Shown: positions 32,540 to 39,761 of the stretch, in pieces
How the letters are laid out: every line of letters begins with the position of its first letter
How positions within the stretch are numbered: position 1 is the first letter of the stretch
Assembly: GCA_002448975.1 (NCBI GenBank)
Contig: DKBO01000055.1
Location: 22,268-62,028, forward strand
Direction: 5' to 3'
Length of the DNA: 39,761 nucleotides
Origin: Nitrospiraceae bacterium UBA6898
GTDB lineage: Bacteria > Nitrospirota > Thermodesulfovibrionia > Thermodesulfovibrionales > UBA6898
The notes under the pieces: generated by a model
Seen by the model: the letters and a program-made list of their open reading frames with translations, nothing else
Database searches by the model: none
Told to the model about the DNA's origin: nothing
Made by a program: the position numbers and the translations under genes

Positions 32540-33472
32540 ATGATCAGTCTAATTATACCTACCTACAATTCTTCGCAATTTATTAAGGAGACGATTAGCA
32601 GTGCGCAATTACAAACATGCAATGACATTGAGATCGTTATCGTTGATGACGGATCTATCGATAACACTGCTGAAATTGTTTCAAATATGAATGGCCCTGT
32701 CAAAATCATTCGACAGCAAAACAAAGGTAGAGGCGCTGCGAGAAATAATGGCATTAGTCAAGCAAAAGGTGAATATATAGCTTTTCTTGATCATGATGAC
32801 CTTCTCTTTCCGGAATCCATCGCTGATCGAGTCGCTTTTTTGGAGTCGAAGCCTAATGTGGGATGGGTTTTTACAGATGCAATTGAGTTTGATGCTACCG
32901 GCGATCTCCGTCTGTACCTCGATCAATTTCCTTGGCTAGATCTCAGCCAAGATAATTTCTGCCAGCTTCTAAGGGGATGTTTCCCTCTTACTTCTTCGGT
33001 CATGATACGTTCAGATCTGATTCGGCAGGTTGGCGGGTTCAATACGGCCATTGACTATGGCGATGACATAGAACTTTTCCTACGACTCTTTCTTGTTTCA
33101 AAAGTTGGCATGATCAGGAAGCCCCTAACTCGCCGGCGTATCCATGCAGCTCAAGGTGTTTCAAATACCTTTGATCGGTGGGATTCCCGGGTCAAGATCT
33201 ACAGCAACTTCAAGCCTTCGGTTGGCAAAATGAGTGAGCAACAAGGGAAAGCACTAAAGCAGGCGCTCAGATTTGCATACTATAAACTTGGTGAATGTTA
33301 TTGGGAGAGAAATGATTTTGGTGCTGCGCGTATTATGTTTCTTAAGAGCTGTGGGTTGGCTCGACATTTAGTAAAAGCGCTTTTATACGCAGCTTTGTGT
33401 TTAGCACCGGATCGTTTCATCTCAATGCTGAGAAGTTCAAAACACGCAATTTCAGGGGACTCGATTGGTTAA
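32540..33472 (+). CDS. Glycosyltransferase family 2
   Basis: 310 residues beginning MISLIIPTYNSSQFIKETI, the classical GT2 start. The nucleotide-binding Asp lies in VDDGSIDNT (about 34-42), the DxD in FLDHDDL (about 80-86) and an acceptor-site motif in DDIELFLRL (about 173-181). The last 80 residues are helical, with no obvious membrane helix but a hydrophobic patch near 280. It is expected to extend the repeat unit at the cytosolic face. Its stop overlaps the start of the second CapK-like gene by eight bases. Confidence 0.87.
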   Translation: MISLIIPTYNSSQFIKETISSAQLQTCNDIEIVIVDDGSIDNTAEIVSNMNGPVKIIRQQNKGRGAARNNGISQAKGEYIAFLDHDDLLFPESIADRVAFLESKPNVGWVFTDAIEFDATGDLRLYLDQFPWLDLSQDNFCQLLRGCFPLTSSVMIRSDLIRQVGGFNTAIDYGDDIELFLRLFLVSKVGMIRKPLTRRRIHAAQGVSNTFDRWDSRVKIYSNFKPSVGKMSEQQGKALKQALRFAYYKLGECYWERNDFGAARIMFLKSCGLARHLVKALLYAALCLAPDRFISMLRSSKHAISGDSIG

Positions 33473-34754
33473 CTGGTTTAGAAGACCGATATCCAAGGAC
33501 GTATCAGATAAGCTGCAATTTCTACTCTCCTCTCAATACTGGAAGCTGGAACAGATCAGGGAGTATCAGTGGGATAAACTACAGCCTCTCATACGTCACG
33601 CCTTCAGTAAGGTACCTTATTACCGAAGCCTATTCAAGCAGTATGACCTTCGTATGAGAGACATTCAAAGCTTCGATGACTTTTCAAAAATCCCTTTGCT
33701 TACCAAAAGGGATATGCAACAGTCGCTTGATCAGATGGTTGCCGAGGGGACAGATACGAGCTGCCTCCCATTAAACTCGACCGGCGGTTCAACCGGGATG
33801 CCCTTAAATTTTTATCAGGATGACAGTTATATCCAATGGGCTGATGCTGCCCGCTTGCGTGCCTGGAAATATATGATGGGAGCAACAGACCATGACCTGG
33901 AAGCAGTGTTTTGGGGGGCGACACGCGATATAGGTACGGGTATCACGCTTCGGAAAATGATCTATCATGTGTTCCGTGATGGAATCATTCCACTCAATAC
34001 TTTTGATCTGGATGAGAAGATGCTGAACAAGTATCTAAGATACTATAATCTGCTCAAACCGCGTATTCTTCGGGGTTACGCCACATCACTCTACTATGTT
34101 GCACGGTACGTCGAAAGCAAGGGAATTTCAATCTCTAAGCCGCGGGCGATTATATCCAGCACCGAGGTGCTTCACGCACGCATGCGAGAGACGATCGAGC
34201 GAATATTTGCCTGCAAAGTGTTCGATTCATATGGCTGCCGCGAGGTCAGCCAGGTTGCCACGGAATGCGAAGCCCACAACGGACTGCACATGGTATTTGA
34301 GAATCAGTATGTGGAACTGGATGGCCAGGATATCCTGGTAACAAACCTTAACAACTACATTATGCCGTTTATACGGTACAAGATAGGAGACCTTGCCAGT
34401 GCTATCGACTATTATCCCTGTTCCTGCGGCCGTTTCTCTCCAAGGATTATGAGTCTTGCCGGTAGGGACAATGACAATATCGAACTGCCAAACGGCAAGG
34501 TAATCAATGGAGAATATTTCGAGTTTCTCTTTTTCGGGATGTCCTCGATTATCCAATATCAAGTTATATATTTCAGAAACACTGATAAGCTTATAGTCAG
34601 ACTTCACGTGGCCGATAGTTTTAACGATGTCGGTGCTCTCGTCAAAAAAACGATGCAGGAAAAGTTCAACTACGAAAATGTTGCCATAGAATACACTGAC
34701 GTGTTCGATAAAACACAGGCTGGGAAATTAAGATTTGTATATATGGTCGATTAA
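33465..34754 (+). CDS. CapK/PaaK-like adenylate-forming protein (second copy)
   Basis: 429 residues from a TTG inside the end of the previous gene. It shares the layout of the gene at 27318: STGGSTGMP (105-113), SYGCREVSQVATEC, IRYKIGDLAS, a Cys cluster (CSCGRFSPRI) and a C-terminal QAGKLRFVY with the Lys preserved. Similarity between the two copies is clear in these blocks but low elsewhere, so they are paralogues with probably different substrates rather than a recent duplication. The reaction is unknown for the family in capsule loci; acyl activation for polymer decoration is plausible. Confidence 0.85.
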   Translation: MVNWFRRPISKDVSDKLQFLLSSQYWKLEQIREYQWDKLQPLIRHAFSKVPYYRSLFKQYDLRMRDIQSFDDFSKIPLLTKRDMQQSLDQMVAEGTDTSCLPLNSTGGSTGMPLNFYQDDSYIQWADAARLRAWKYMMGATDHDLEAVFWGATRDIGTGITLRKMIYHVFRDGIIPLNTFDLDEKMLNKYLRYYNLLKPRILRGYATSLYYVARYVESKGISISKPRAIISSTEVLHARMRETIERIFACKVFDSYGCREVSQVATECEAHNGLHMVFENQYVELDGQDILVTNLNNYIMPFIRYKIGDLASAIDYYPCSCGRFSPRIMSLAGRDNDNIELPNGKVINGEYFEFLFFGMSSIIQYQVIYFRNTDKLIVRLHVADSFNDVGALVKKTMQEKFNYENVAIEYTDVFDKTQAGKLRFVYMVD

Positions 34755-35048
34755 TAATAATATTAATTAAATATTCCGGCGTTGCTGTTCAATGTTCACT
34801 AGCTGATTTAACCTGCTCCCTTTGTAATGTGCCGCTAAGAATTTAGCAGGGTTTGATTTTGTGATGATTGACACATACTTATCAGCAAAATTATGCGATA
34901 CATATACTAGTAACGACATGAAGTGTAGACAACAATGCAAATCCAGTCTTGAGGATAGGTCGCGAAGCCTATGGGTATTATCTGATGTGCGCAAAAATAA
35001 GGTCTTTTTTTCTCCAATATAGCTGGCTGACCGGACAAGGGGTGCGAA
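34755..35048. other. Intergenic region upstream of the beta-helix gene
   Basis: No gene seen. A TTGACA near 34867-34872 is a good -35 box, but the sequence 17 bases on (TTATGC) is a poor -10. The beta-helix gene has AAGGGG just before its ATG. No terminator with a T tract is visible after the CapK-like gene. Confidence 0.35.
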
Positions 35049-37121
35049 ATGCTAGCGTTATTCAGAATCAGTCATAGCCTTGCAGCAAAATGGCGAAAGG
35101 TGATCATTCTTTTCTTGATGTGCCCTGTTATGACGGTTGTTTGTGCTGCCTATGCGGGAACTACTAACATATCATCCTGTGGCGCGTTAACGCAGGCTTC
35201 CACAACCTATGTGCTTCAAAATGACGTGGCCAGCGACGGCACTTGTTTTTTTGTTGCTGCAAATGATGTAACCCTTGATCTTAACGGTCACACCGTAACT
35301 TATGACAACGCGGTGCCGATTCATCTTGCAAATGGTACCTTTGAATCCGCAGACATGTCAAATTGGAATTTAACCGGGGCTCCGGCTGCAGCGCGGGCGG
35401 CTGGCGCATACTTGGATCGCACGGTATATGATGGTGCTTATGCGTTGAAAATAATAGCTCCACTCACCCAGGACCAGACGATTAAGACAAATGTAACATA
35501 TACGTTAAGGGCAAATATGTCTTATTCCGCGTCAGTGATGATGTGGCAACCCTACGATATAGCGAATGCAGCAAATGCAGATATTCATATGACGATCGAG
35601 ATCATTAAAGCATCGGACAACACTGTCCTTGCCGCACGAGATTCCCGTGAAGTTCAGTCGCGATGGACAACAAGAGGTTTCCAATACGTAAGGGCGATTT
35701 ATACCCCCACAGTTGAAACTGCTGTGCAGATCCGATTAACTGTCACAGGGGCGAAAACTGTTACTAACGTAGGGCAACCTCCCTATGGTGCGTTTTACTT
35801 TGACGATGTGCGGATTCAACAGACGGGTAATAACGGAATTCAGTTTGGAGGCACTAATATCCAGTATGGGATCTCTAATGCTTGGGCAAGAAGAGGAACT
35901 GTAACGAGTACTGGAGGGACCAAAGGAAGGGTTATACAAGGACAGATGCATGGCGACTTCTCCCACGCTGTAATCATGGCAGGAGGTGTTCAATCGGATT
36001 TAAATAATTACACGGTGAATAACCTGGAGATAACTGTTAATGGTAACAGTACCCAAGCTATCCGCGCAACAAATGCTGCGAATGGTATTATATCTGATAA
36101 CATCATTCATGGGTACAATGACACCATAGAGATTCGCGATCACTATGATGGAGCACTTATTCGCGTAGACCGCGCTGATGCCGCGACCGGTGTGGCGGGA
36201 AAAATATTCAACAACACTATTACCCACGGGATTCAAACGGGTATATATGTTGCCGGCTCTCCTTCGGCAACTATGCTGACCGAAATATTCAATAACGATA
36301 TCACTCTGCAGTCAAAATATACGAACGATTTTGGGATTGTTGGCGGTTATGGAACGTATTCGGCGCATATCCATGACAATACAATCCGTTGTGGTTCCGG
36401 TAACGATGCATGTCGTGGTATTTTTATTCATGGAAATGACGGAATAATTGAGAAAAATACAGTAGAAGTACACTACCGGAAAAACAACCAGGAATACGGA
36501 TTAGAAATCGGTGGATGTGGTGGAGCGGCTTATGGTATACAGGTTGACCCCGCATCGTCTAATGTGGAGACACGGTTTAACATTGTCACGGCATATGCTG
36601 ATGAGTGTGAAGCTGCGGTATTTAGGTTTTATGCCCAGCCAGCCGGTACAACAACTAATAATCTGGTTCATGACAATACCTTTAAGGCAATATCGGTTGC
36701 TGGCAGCGGAAAAATTGCCGCGACTGTTCTTATCCTTGAAACCTATGCATCGGATATGTCATTTACGAAAAACACTCTTGTAACCAACAGTTGTTTTTTA
36801 CGTCTTGACGGCAATGTGACGGAAGATGTGAATCGGAGCATGCTGCTCGACGGAAACACCTTCCGGATCGACTATCCTAAGTCTGCAATGTACTATCCGC
36901 TCGTAGATGGCGCGTATGTTAATGGCACATCCGGTGTGCCCCGGAATGTTACTATTAGTAATAATATTTATGCCGATGCTGTTGTGCGTGAAGATATGCA
37001 ATCCGCTGTATTTCGCAACTCGCGCAACAATTTTCTGCCAGACGCTTTCGCGGCGAATATTGTTATTACCTCAGCAACAGTACCACTACCTCCCAAAAAC
37101 GTCAAGATTATATCACCTTAG
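35049..37121 (+). CDS. Secreted right-handed parallel beta-helix protein with inserted carbohydrate-binding-like domain
   Basis: 690 residues. A signal peptide spans about residues 1-36 (VIILFLMCPVMTVVCAAYAG). The mature protein starts with a beta-helix cap (CGALTQASTTYVLQNDV, VTLDLNGHTV) and then is interrupted by a jelly-roll-like module of about 165 residues (NGTFESADMSNWNLTG through GAFYFDDVRI). From about 260 the beta-helix resumes with many short repeats (GIISDNIIHG, GKIFNNTITHG, AHIHDNTIRCG, GIIEKNTVEV). The fold is typical of polysaccharide lyases and epimerases such as AlgG; catalytic residues cannot be assigned. It probably trims, modifies or binds the polymer outside the cell. No PEP-CTERM tail is present. 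Confidence 0.8.
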   Translation: MLALFRISHSLAAKWRKVIILFLMCPVMTVVCAAYAGTTNISSCGALTQASTTYVLQNDVASDGTCFFVAANDVTLDLNGHTVTYDNAVPIHLANGTFESADMSNWNLTGAPAAARAAGAYLDRTVYDGAYALKIIAPLTQDQTIKTNVTYTLRANMSYSASVMMWQPYDIANAANADIHMTIEIIKASDNTVLAARDSREVQSRWTTRGFQYVRAIYTPTVETAVQIRLTVTGAKTVTNVGQPPYGAFYFDDVRIQQTGNNGIQFGGTNIQYGISNAWARRGTVTSTGGTKGRVIQGQMHGDFSHAVIMAGGVQSDLNNYTVNNLEITVNGNSTQAIRATNAANGIISDNIIHGYNDTIEIRDHYDGALIRVDRADAATGVAGKIFNNTITHGIQTGIYVAGSPSATMLTEIFNNDITLQSKYTNDFGIVGGYGTYSAHIHDNTIRCGSGNDACRGIFIHGNDGIIEKNTVEVHYRKNNQEYGLEIGGCGGAAYGIQVDPASSNVETRFNIVTAYADECEAAVFRFYAQPAGTTTNNLVHDNTFKAISVAGSGKIAATVLILETYASDMSFTKNTLVTNSCFLRLDGNVTEDVNRSMLLDGNTFRIDYPKSAMYYPLVDGAYVNGTSGVPRNVTISNNIYADAVVREDMQSAVFRNSRNNFLPDAFAANIVITSATVPLPPKNVKIISP

Positions 37122-37204
37122 CACCATGATTAAGCCAGACTTATATGAACTTTGGCTGATTGACTGATTCTGAACAGGCACTGAAAATTGACATTACGTT
37201 ATTC

Positions 37205-37322
37205 GGGGTCGCTCCGCTCCCCTGAATGGGGGAATTGAGGCTCGAACACTTTGCCCGGTCGCTCCGCGACCCGAACAAAGCATTCGAGTACAGCCCCTTC
37301 GGGGCGTCCTCAATCCGCCCAT
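37205..37322. repeat. Y-shaped (three-armed) palindromic repeat element
   Basis: The stem ATTGAGG (37234-37240)/CCTCAAT (37308-37314) encloses two arms: a long hairpin CTCGAACACTTTG (37241-37253) with CAAAGCATTCGAG (37276-37288), topped by GGTCGC-TCC-GCGACC (37257-37271), and a short hairpin GCCCC-TTC-GGGGC (37293-37305). A further hairpin GGGG...CCCC (37205-37222) stands in front. The layout is like a REP or other mobile palindromic element. No gene lies in 37122-37508. Confidence 0.7.
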
Positions 37323-37400
37323 TACTTAGATGTTCGTTGCTTGAGCTTCCTCGCTGTAGTCAGCGTATTTTGGAGGCTCATATCCGTCGCAGATACCCGG

Positions 37401-37625
37401 TGGTGGCCGGCAACTCTGTCCTAAATAATTATGTGCATATCGCACATTTCCTGATCGGAATACTCACAAAGCTGCATTATCTTTCTCATCTGAAACATAG
37501 AATAGCTCGTGTATAATCGCTTTTTTCATGGAAGGATCGCTTGGATATCCTGGGGATATCTCCTTCTTGTCATAGCTCTCTGGCTAACGCTCTTCATTGG
37601 AGGTGACAGATGGTGGCCGGCAACT
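37401..37625. repeat. Pair of 15-base direct repeats (37401-37415 and 37611-37625)
   Basis: TGGTGGCCGGCAACT occurs twice, exactly 210 bases apart, once between genes and once inside the first codons of the endonuclease-fold gene (there coding WWPAT). The same residues could be read at the first copy, followed by a stop, so it may be a duplicated gene fragment or the borders of a short insertion. Confidence 0.6.
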
Positions 37626-38522
37626 ATTTTGCTCTTCGGGCCTCGCTGGTTTGTTGCCATTCCTCTTGTGATTCTTTTGCCGCTGGCTGCATGGCGTAGC
37701 CGGATCATGATTATTCCTTTGTCACTGGGGGCCCTGATTATTTTTGGCCCTTTTATGGGCTTCAGCCTTGGCTTGGGCAAGACCAATAATCCCGGCAGCC
37801 CCATGCTCAGGGTTCTTACCTGCAACACCGCCTCCGGCGCCATACATGCTGATGAGCTTTCAATGCTTATTGAGGATACGCATGCCGATATCGTGGCATT
37901 GCAGGAGTGCCCCAGGGATGTGAAATCGAAACTGAACCTGCCTGATGACTGGAACGGCATTCAGGAGGGTCAGCTGGCAGTTTTTTCGCGGTATCCTCTA
38001 CAGCAGGGCAGGGAATACCAGACACAGCACCCTCCGCACACATGGCCGAGAACCAGCCTGCTGGAAGTTATTATGGAAACACCGGCGGGAACTATTGCGC
38101 TGGCGTCAGTACATTTGCCGAGCCCGCGCTACGGACTGCAGACGCTGCTCGACCGGAAAACGGGCCTGCGGTTATCCCGGAAGGGATTGCTGATCAAAGA
38201 AACAGAAGGTCGCCGGCAGACCGCACTAGAGGTGCAAAGCATTATCGCTGCGCAATCCTTGCCTGTCATTGTGGCAGGCGATTTCAATATGCCTGCTGAT
38301 AGTTCTATCTATCGAGAAGTCTGGAAAGGGTACACCAATGCATTCTCGGCTGCGGGTTTCGGGTATGGCTGGACCGAGAGAACATCAGTCCGGGGAATTC
38401 CTCTTCGAATCCGTATCGACCATATCGTAACGGGTAGTGGGTTCGGGATTCAAAACTGCAAGGTGGGGCCATACGTCGGCTCAGATCATCGTCCCCTGAT
38501 TGCTGAAATCGTCAAAATGTGA
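37509..38522 (+). CDS. Endonuclease/exonuclease/phosphatase-fold protein, membrane anchored
   Basis: 337 residues from a GTG. Three hydrophobic segments lie in residues 10-95 (WGYLLLVIALWLTLFIG, WFVAIPLVILLPLAAW, IIPLSLGALIIFGPFMGF). From residue 98 the EEP fold follows: LRVLTCNTASG, DIVALQECP with the metal-binding Glu, VIVAGDFNMPADS and RIRIDHIV, VGSDHRPLIAEI with the catalytic Asp-His pair. These are the metal-dependent phosphodiesterase motifs of the exonuclease III/sphingomyelinase superfamily. The N-terminal anchor places the catalytic domain outside or inside depending on topology. Members occur next to exosortase genes in related genomes by my recollection. Substrate may be a lipid or a phosphosugar. 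Confidence 0.85.
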   Translation: MYNRFFHGRIAWISWGYLLLVIALWLTLFIGGDRWWPATILLFGPRWFVAIPLVILLPLAAWRSRIMIIPLSLGALIIFGPFMGFSLGLGKTNNPGSPMLRVLTCNTASGAIHADELSMLIEDTHADIVALQECPRDVKSKLNLPDDWNGIQEGQLAVFSRYPLQQGREYQTQHPPHTWPRTSLLEVIMETPAGTIALASVHLPSPRYGLQTLLDRKTGLRLSRKGLLIKETEGRRQTALEVQSIIAAQSLPVIVAGDFNMPADSSIYREVWKGYTNAFSAAGFGYGWTERTSVRGIPLRIRIDHIVTGSGFGIQNCKVGPYVGSDHRPLIAEIVKM

Positions 38523-38581
38523 CAGAGAGATTCACCGATTAATTATTTGATGCAATTCGTGGCTTTTCGGAGGGCACATAA

Positions 38582-38618
38582 CCTGCAGCTTGCAGGCATT
38601 ACGACGGGCATTTATTAT
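38582..38618 (+). promoter_or_regulatory. Possible promoter of the exosortase operon with overlapping palindrome
   Basis: A perfect palindrome CCTGCA-GCT-TGCAGG spans 38582-38596. Its right part contributes TTGCAG (38590-38595), which stands 17 bases before TATTAT (38613-38618). A start near 38625 would give a short leader to the ATG at 38645. The palindrome over the -35 could be an operator. Confidence 0.4.
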
Positions 38619-38644
38619 ACAAGTGATATGTTTGAGGAGATAAC

Positions 38645-39499
38645 ATGAAGACAGAGCGCAATGCTCTTCTATCTGAGTATATCAGTACTTACAAATATAG
38701 CCTTATTCTGCTGGTCATGCTGACAGCAGGCGTCTATGCTGCCATCATAAGGGAGATGGTACGGCAGTGGTACGATGATCCGAACTATTCCCACGGTTTT
38801 CTTATCCCGCTGATGTCCGGTTATTTTGCATACCAGAGGCTCGATGATCTGAAGAAGATCGAGGTCAGCCCTTCAAATGCCGGGCTTTTCGTCATGATTT
38901 TCGGCCTCCTGATGCTCATTGCCGGCTATGTCGGGACCGAATACTTCACCATGAGGTCATCGCTGATCGTACTGCTCAGCGGTATGGTTTTCTATTTTTT
39001 CGGTAGCGAGGTATTCAAAAAGCTTTTACTCCCTATCGGTTTTCTTTTTTTTATGGTGCCGCTTCCGGCGATCGTCTACAACGCCTTTGCCTTTCCTCTC
39101 AAGCTTTTCGTGGCGAAGTACTCGGTGCTGTTCCTTCAGGCGATCGGCGTTGTTGTTGTCAGGGAGGGCAATATTTTAATGTTTCCTGCCATTGTCCTGG
39201 AGGTTGCCGATGCCTGTAGCGGCATGCGGTCACTCATGTCCCTGCTTGCACTGGGGGTCGGCATCTCCTTCCTTACCCAGCGTGCAGCCTGGAAGAAATG
39301 GGTAGTTTCCCTTTCCGCACTGCCCATTGCAGTCATCACGAATGCCGTAAGGGTAATCGTTACCGGCATACTGGCCCAGTACTGGGGAGCGAAGGCGGCT
39401 GAAGGATTCTTCCACGAGTTTGCAGGTCTGGCGATCTTCGGCCTTGCCATGGTATTGCTTGCCGGCGTCGCAGCCCTTATGCGGAGGCTGCCTAAATGA
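38645..39499 (+). CDS. xrt: Exosortase (EpsH/Xrt family transpeptidase)
   Basis: 284 residues with ribosome-binding site GAGGAGA. About eight membrane helices cover the length. The catalytic triad of the family is in place: Cys191 in VADACSGMRSL, Arg236 in ITNAVRVIVTG and His257 in GFFHEFAG. The N-terminal signature DDPNYSHGFLIPLMSGYF (about 44-61) is also typical. Exosortases cut PEP-CTERM proteins at the membrane and are thought to pass them to the envelope or matrix. The following EpsI gene overlaps by four bases, so EpsI is separate rather than fused as in the XrtA subtype of some proteobacteria. The subtype is not assigned. Confidence 0.95.
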   Translation: MKTERNALLSEYISTYKYSLILLVMLTAGVYAAIIREMVRQWYDDPNYSHGFLIPLMSGYFAYQRLDDLKKIEVSPSNAGLFVMIFGLLMLIAGYVGTEYFTMRSSLIVLLSGMVFYFFGSEVFKKLLLPIGFLFFMVPLPAIVYNAFAFPLKLFVAKYSVLFLQAIGVVVVREGNILMFPAIVLEVADACSGMRSLMSLLALGVGISFLTQRAAWKKWVVSLSALPIAVITNAVRVIVTGILAQYWGAKAAEGFFHEFAGLAIFGLAMVLLAGVAALMRRLPK

Positions 39500-39761
39500 C
39501 AGCTGGCAAAAGATTTACTATCGCAGCAGCACTGCTGATCCTTGCTGGATTGTTCATGTATCTTCATGAAGATGTCAAAGTGCCTATGAAGCGCCCTTTT
39601 TTAGAGTTTCCCGAGAAACATCTCGATTGGCATATGACCTCGCAGGCCGTGTTCAGCGCTAACACCCTTGCCGTCCTGAAGCCTACGGATTACCTGGACA
39701 GGAAGTACTCCAGTGACAGTGGACGGCCGGTCGAGCTCTATATCGGTTATCATGGCGGGGG
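39496..39761 (+). CDS. epsI: EpsI, exosortase-associated protein (cut by window end)
   Basis: The ATG overlaps the exosortase stop (ATGA). 88 residues are visible. They have an N-terminal membrane anchor (residues 6-22, RFTIAAALLILAGLFMY) followed by the EpsI start: LDWHMTSQAVFSANTLAVLK, TDYLDRKY and PVELYIGYHGG. EpsI proteins carry a periplasmic domain and accompany exosortases; their exact role in PEP-CTERM processing is not settled. The rest is outside the window, including the conserved His and Cys of the family. Confidence 0.85.
   Translation, partial: MTAGKRFTIAAALLILAGLFMYLHEDVKVPMKRPFLEFPEKHLDWHMTSQAVFSANTLAVLKPTDYLDRKYSSDSGRPVELYIGYHGG

Overview
The window comes from a diderm bacterium. 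It has lipoproteins, an outer-membrane beta-barrel, a Wza-like export protein and an exosortase. The gene set (PrsT-type TPR lipoprotein, EpsB-type sugar transferase, Wza-like exporter, chain-length protein, BY-kinase, ExeA-like ATPase, barrel protein, deacetylase, exosortase, EpsI) is the exosortase/PEP-CTERM-associated exopolysaccharide locus typical of Nitrospirota, Desulfuromonadota and some Proteobacteria. Two c-di-GMP-I riboswitches of the style common in Geobacter-like and Nitrospirota genomes agree with this. No search was run, so the taxonomy is an inference.

Region 1 (1-5283) holds a compact plus-strand group: the end of a patatin-like phospholipase, a GH46-type chitosanase with a peptidoglycan-binding domain, two unrecognised membrane proteins, a membrane-anchored coiled-coil protein with a SPOR-like end, and a phospholipase-D-family protein. 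Region 2 (5284-6050) is a scar: a tyrosine-recombinase remnant followed by the 3' part of a tRNA-Thr(CGU) on the minus strand, which looks like an integration (att) site.

Region 3 (6050-9836) is regulatory. A c-di-GMP-I riboswitch with a terminator precedes a large secreted multidomain adhesin-like protein. A gene remnant follows. Then a promoter and a second c-di-GMP-I riboswitch with a terminator precede prsT. The predicted folds suggest opposite outcomes for the two switches: ligand favours termination at the first and read-through at the second.

Region 4 (9837-25493) is the conserved export and assembly part: prsT, initiating sugar transferase, exporter, chain-length protein, tyrosine kinase, ATPase, outer-membrane barrel, deacetylase and four glycosyltransferases, many with overlapping ends. 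Region 5 (about 25456-37121) is visibly more AT-rich and is the strain-variable part: acyltransferase, an M14-carboxypeptidase-like protein, two CapK/PaaK-like proteins, Wzy-like ligase/polymerase, Wzx-like flippase, methyltransferase, a GT2 enzyme and a secreted parallel beta-helix protein. Region 6 (37122-39761) has a Y-shaped palindromic repeat, an endonuclease/exonuclease/phosphatase-family protein, the exosortase and the start of EpsI.

Together regions 3-6 would build, modify and export a polysaccharide and process envelope proteins under second-messenger control. No PEP-CTERM substrate protein is visible in the window.
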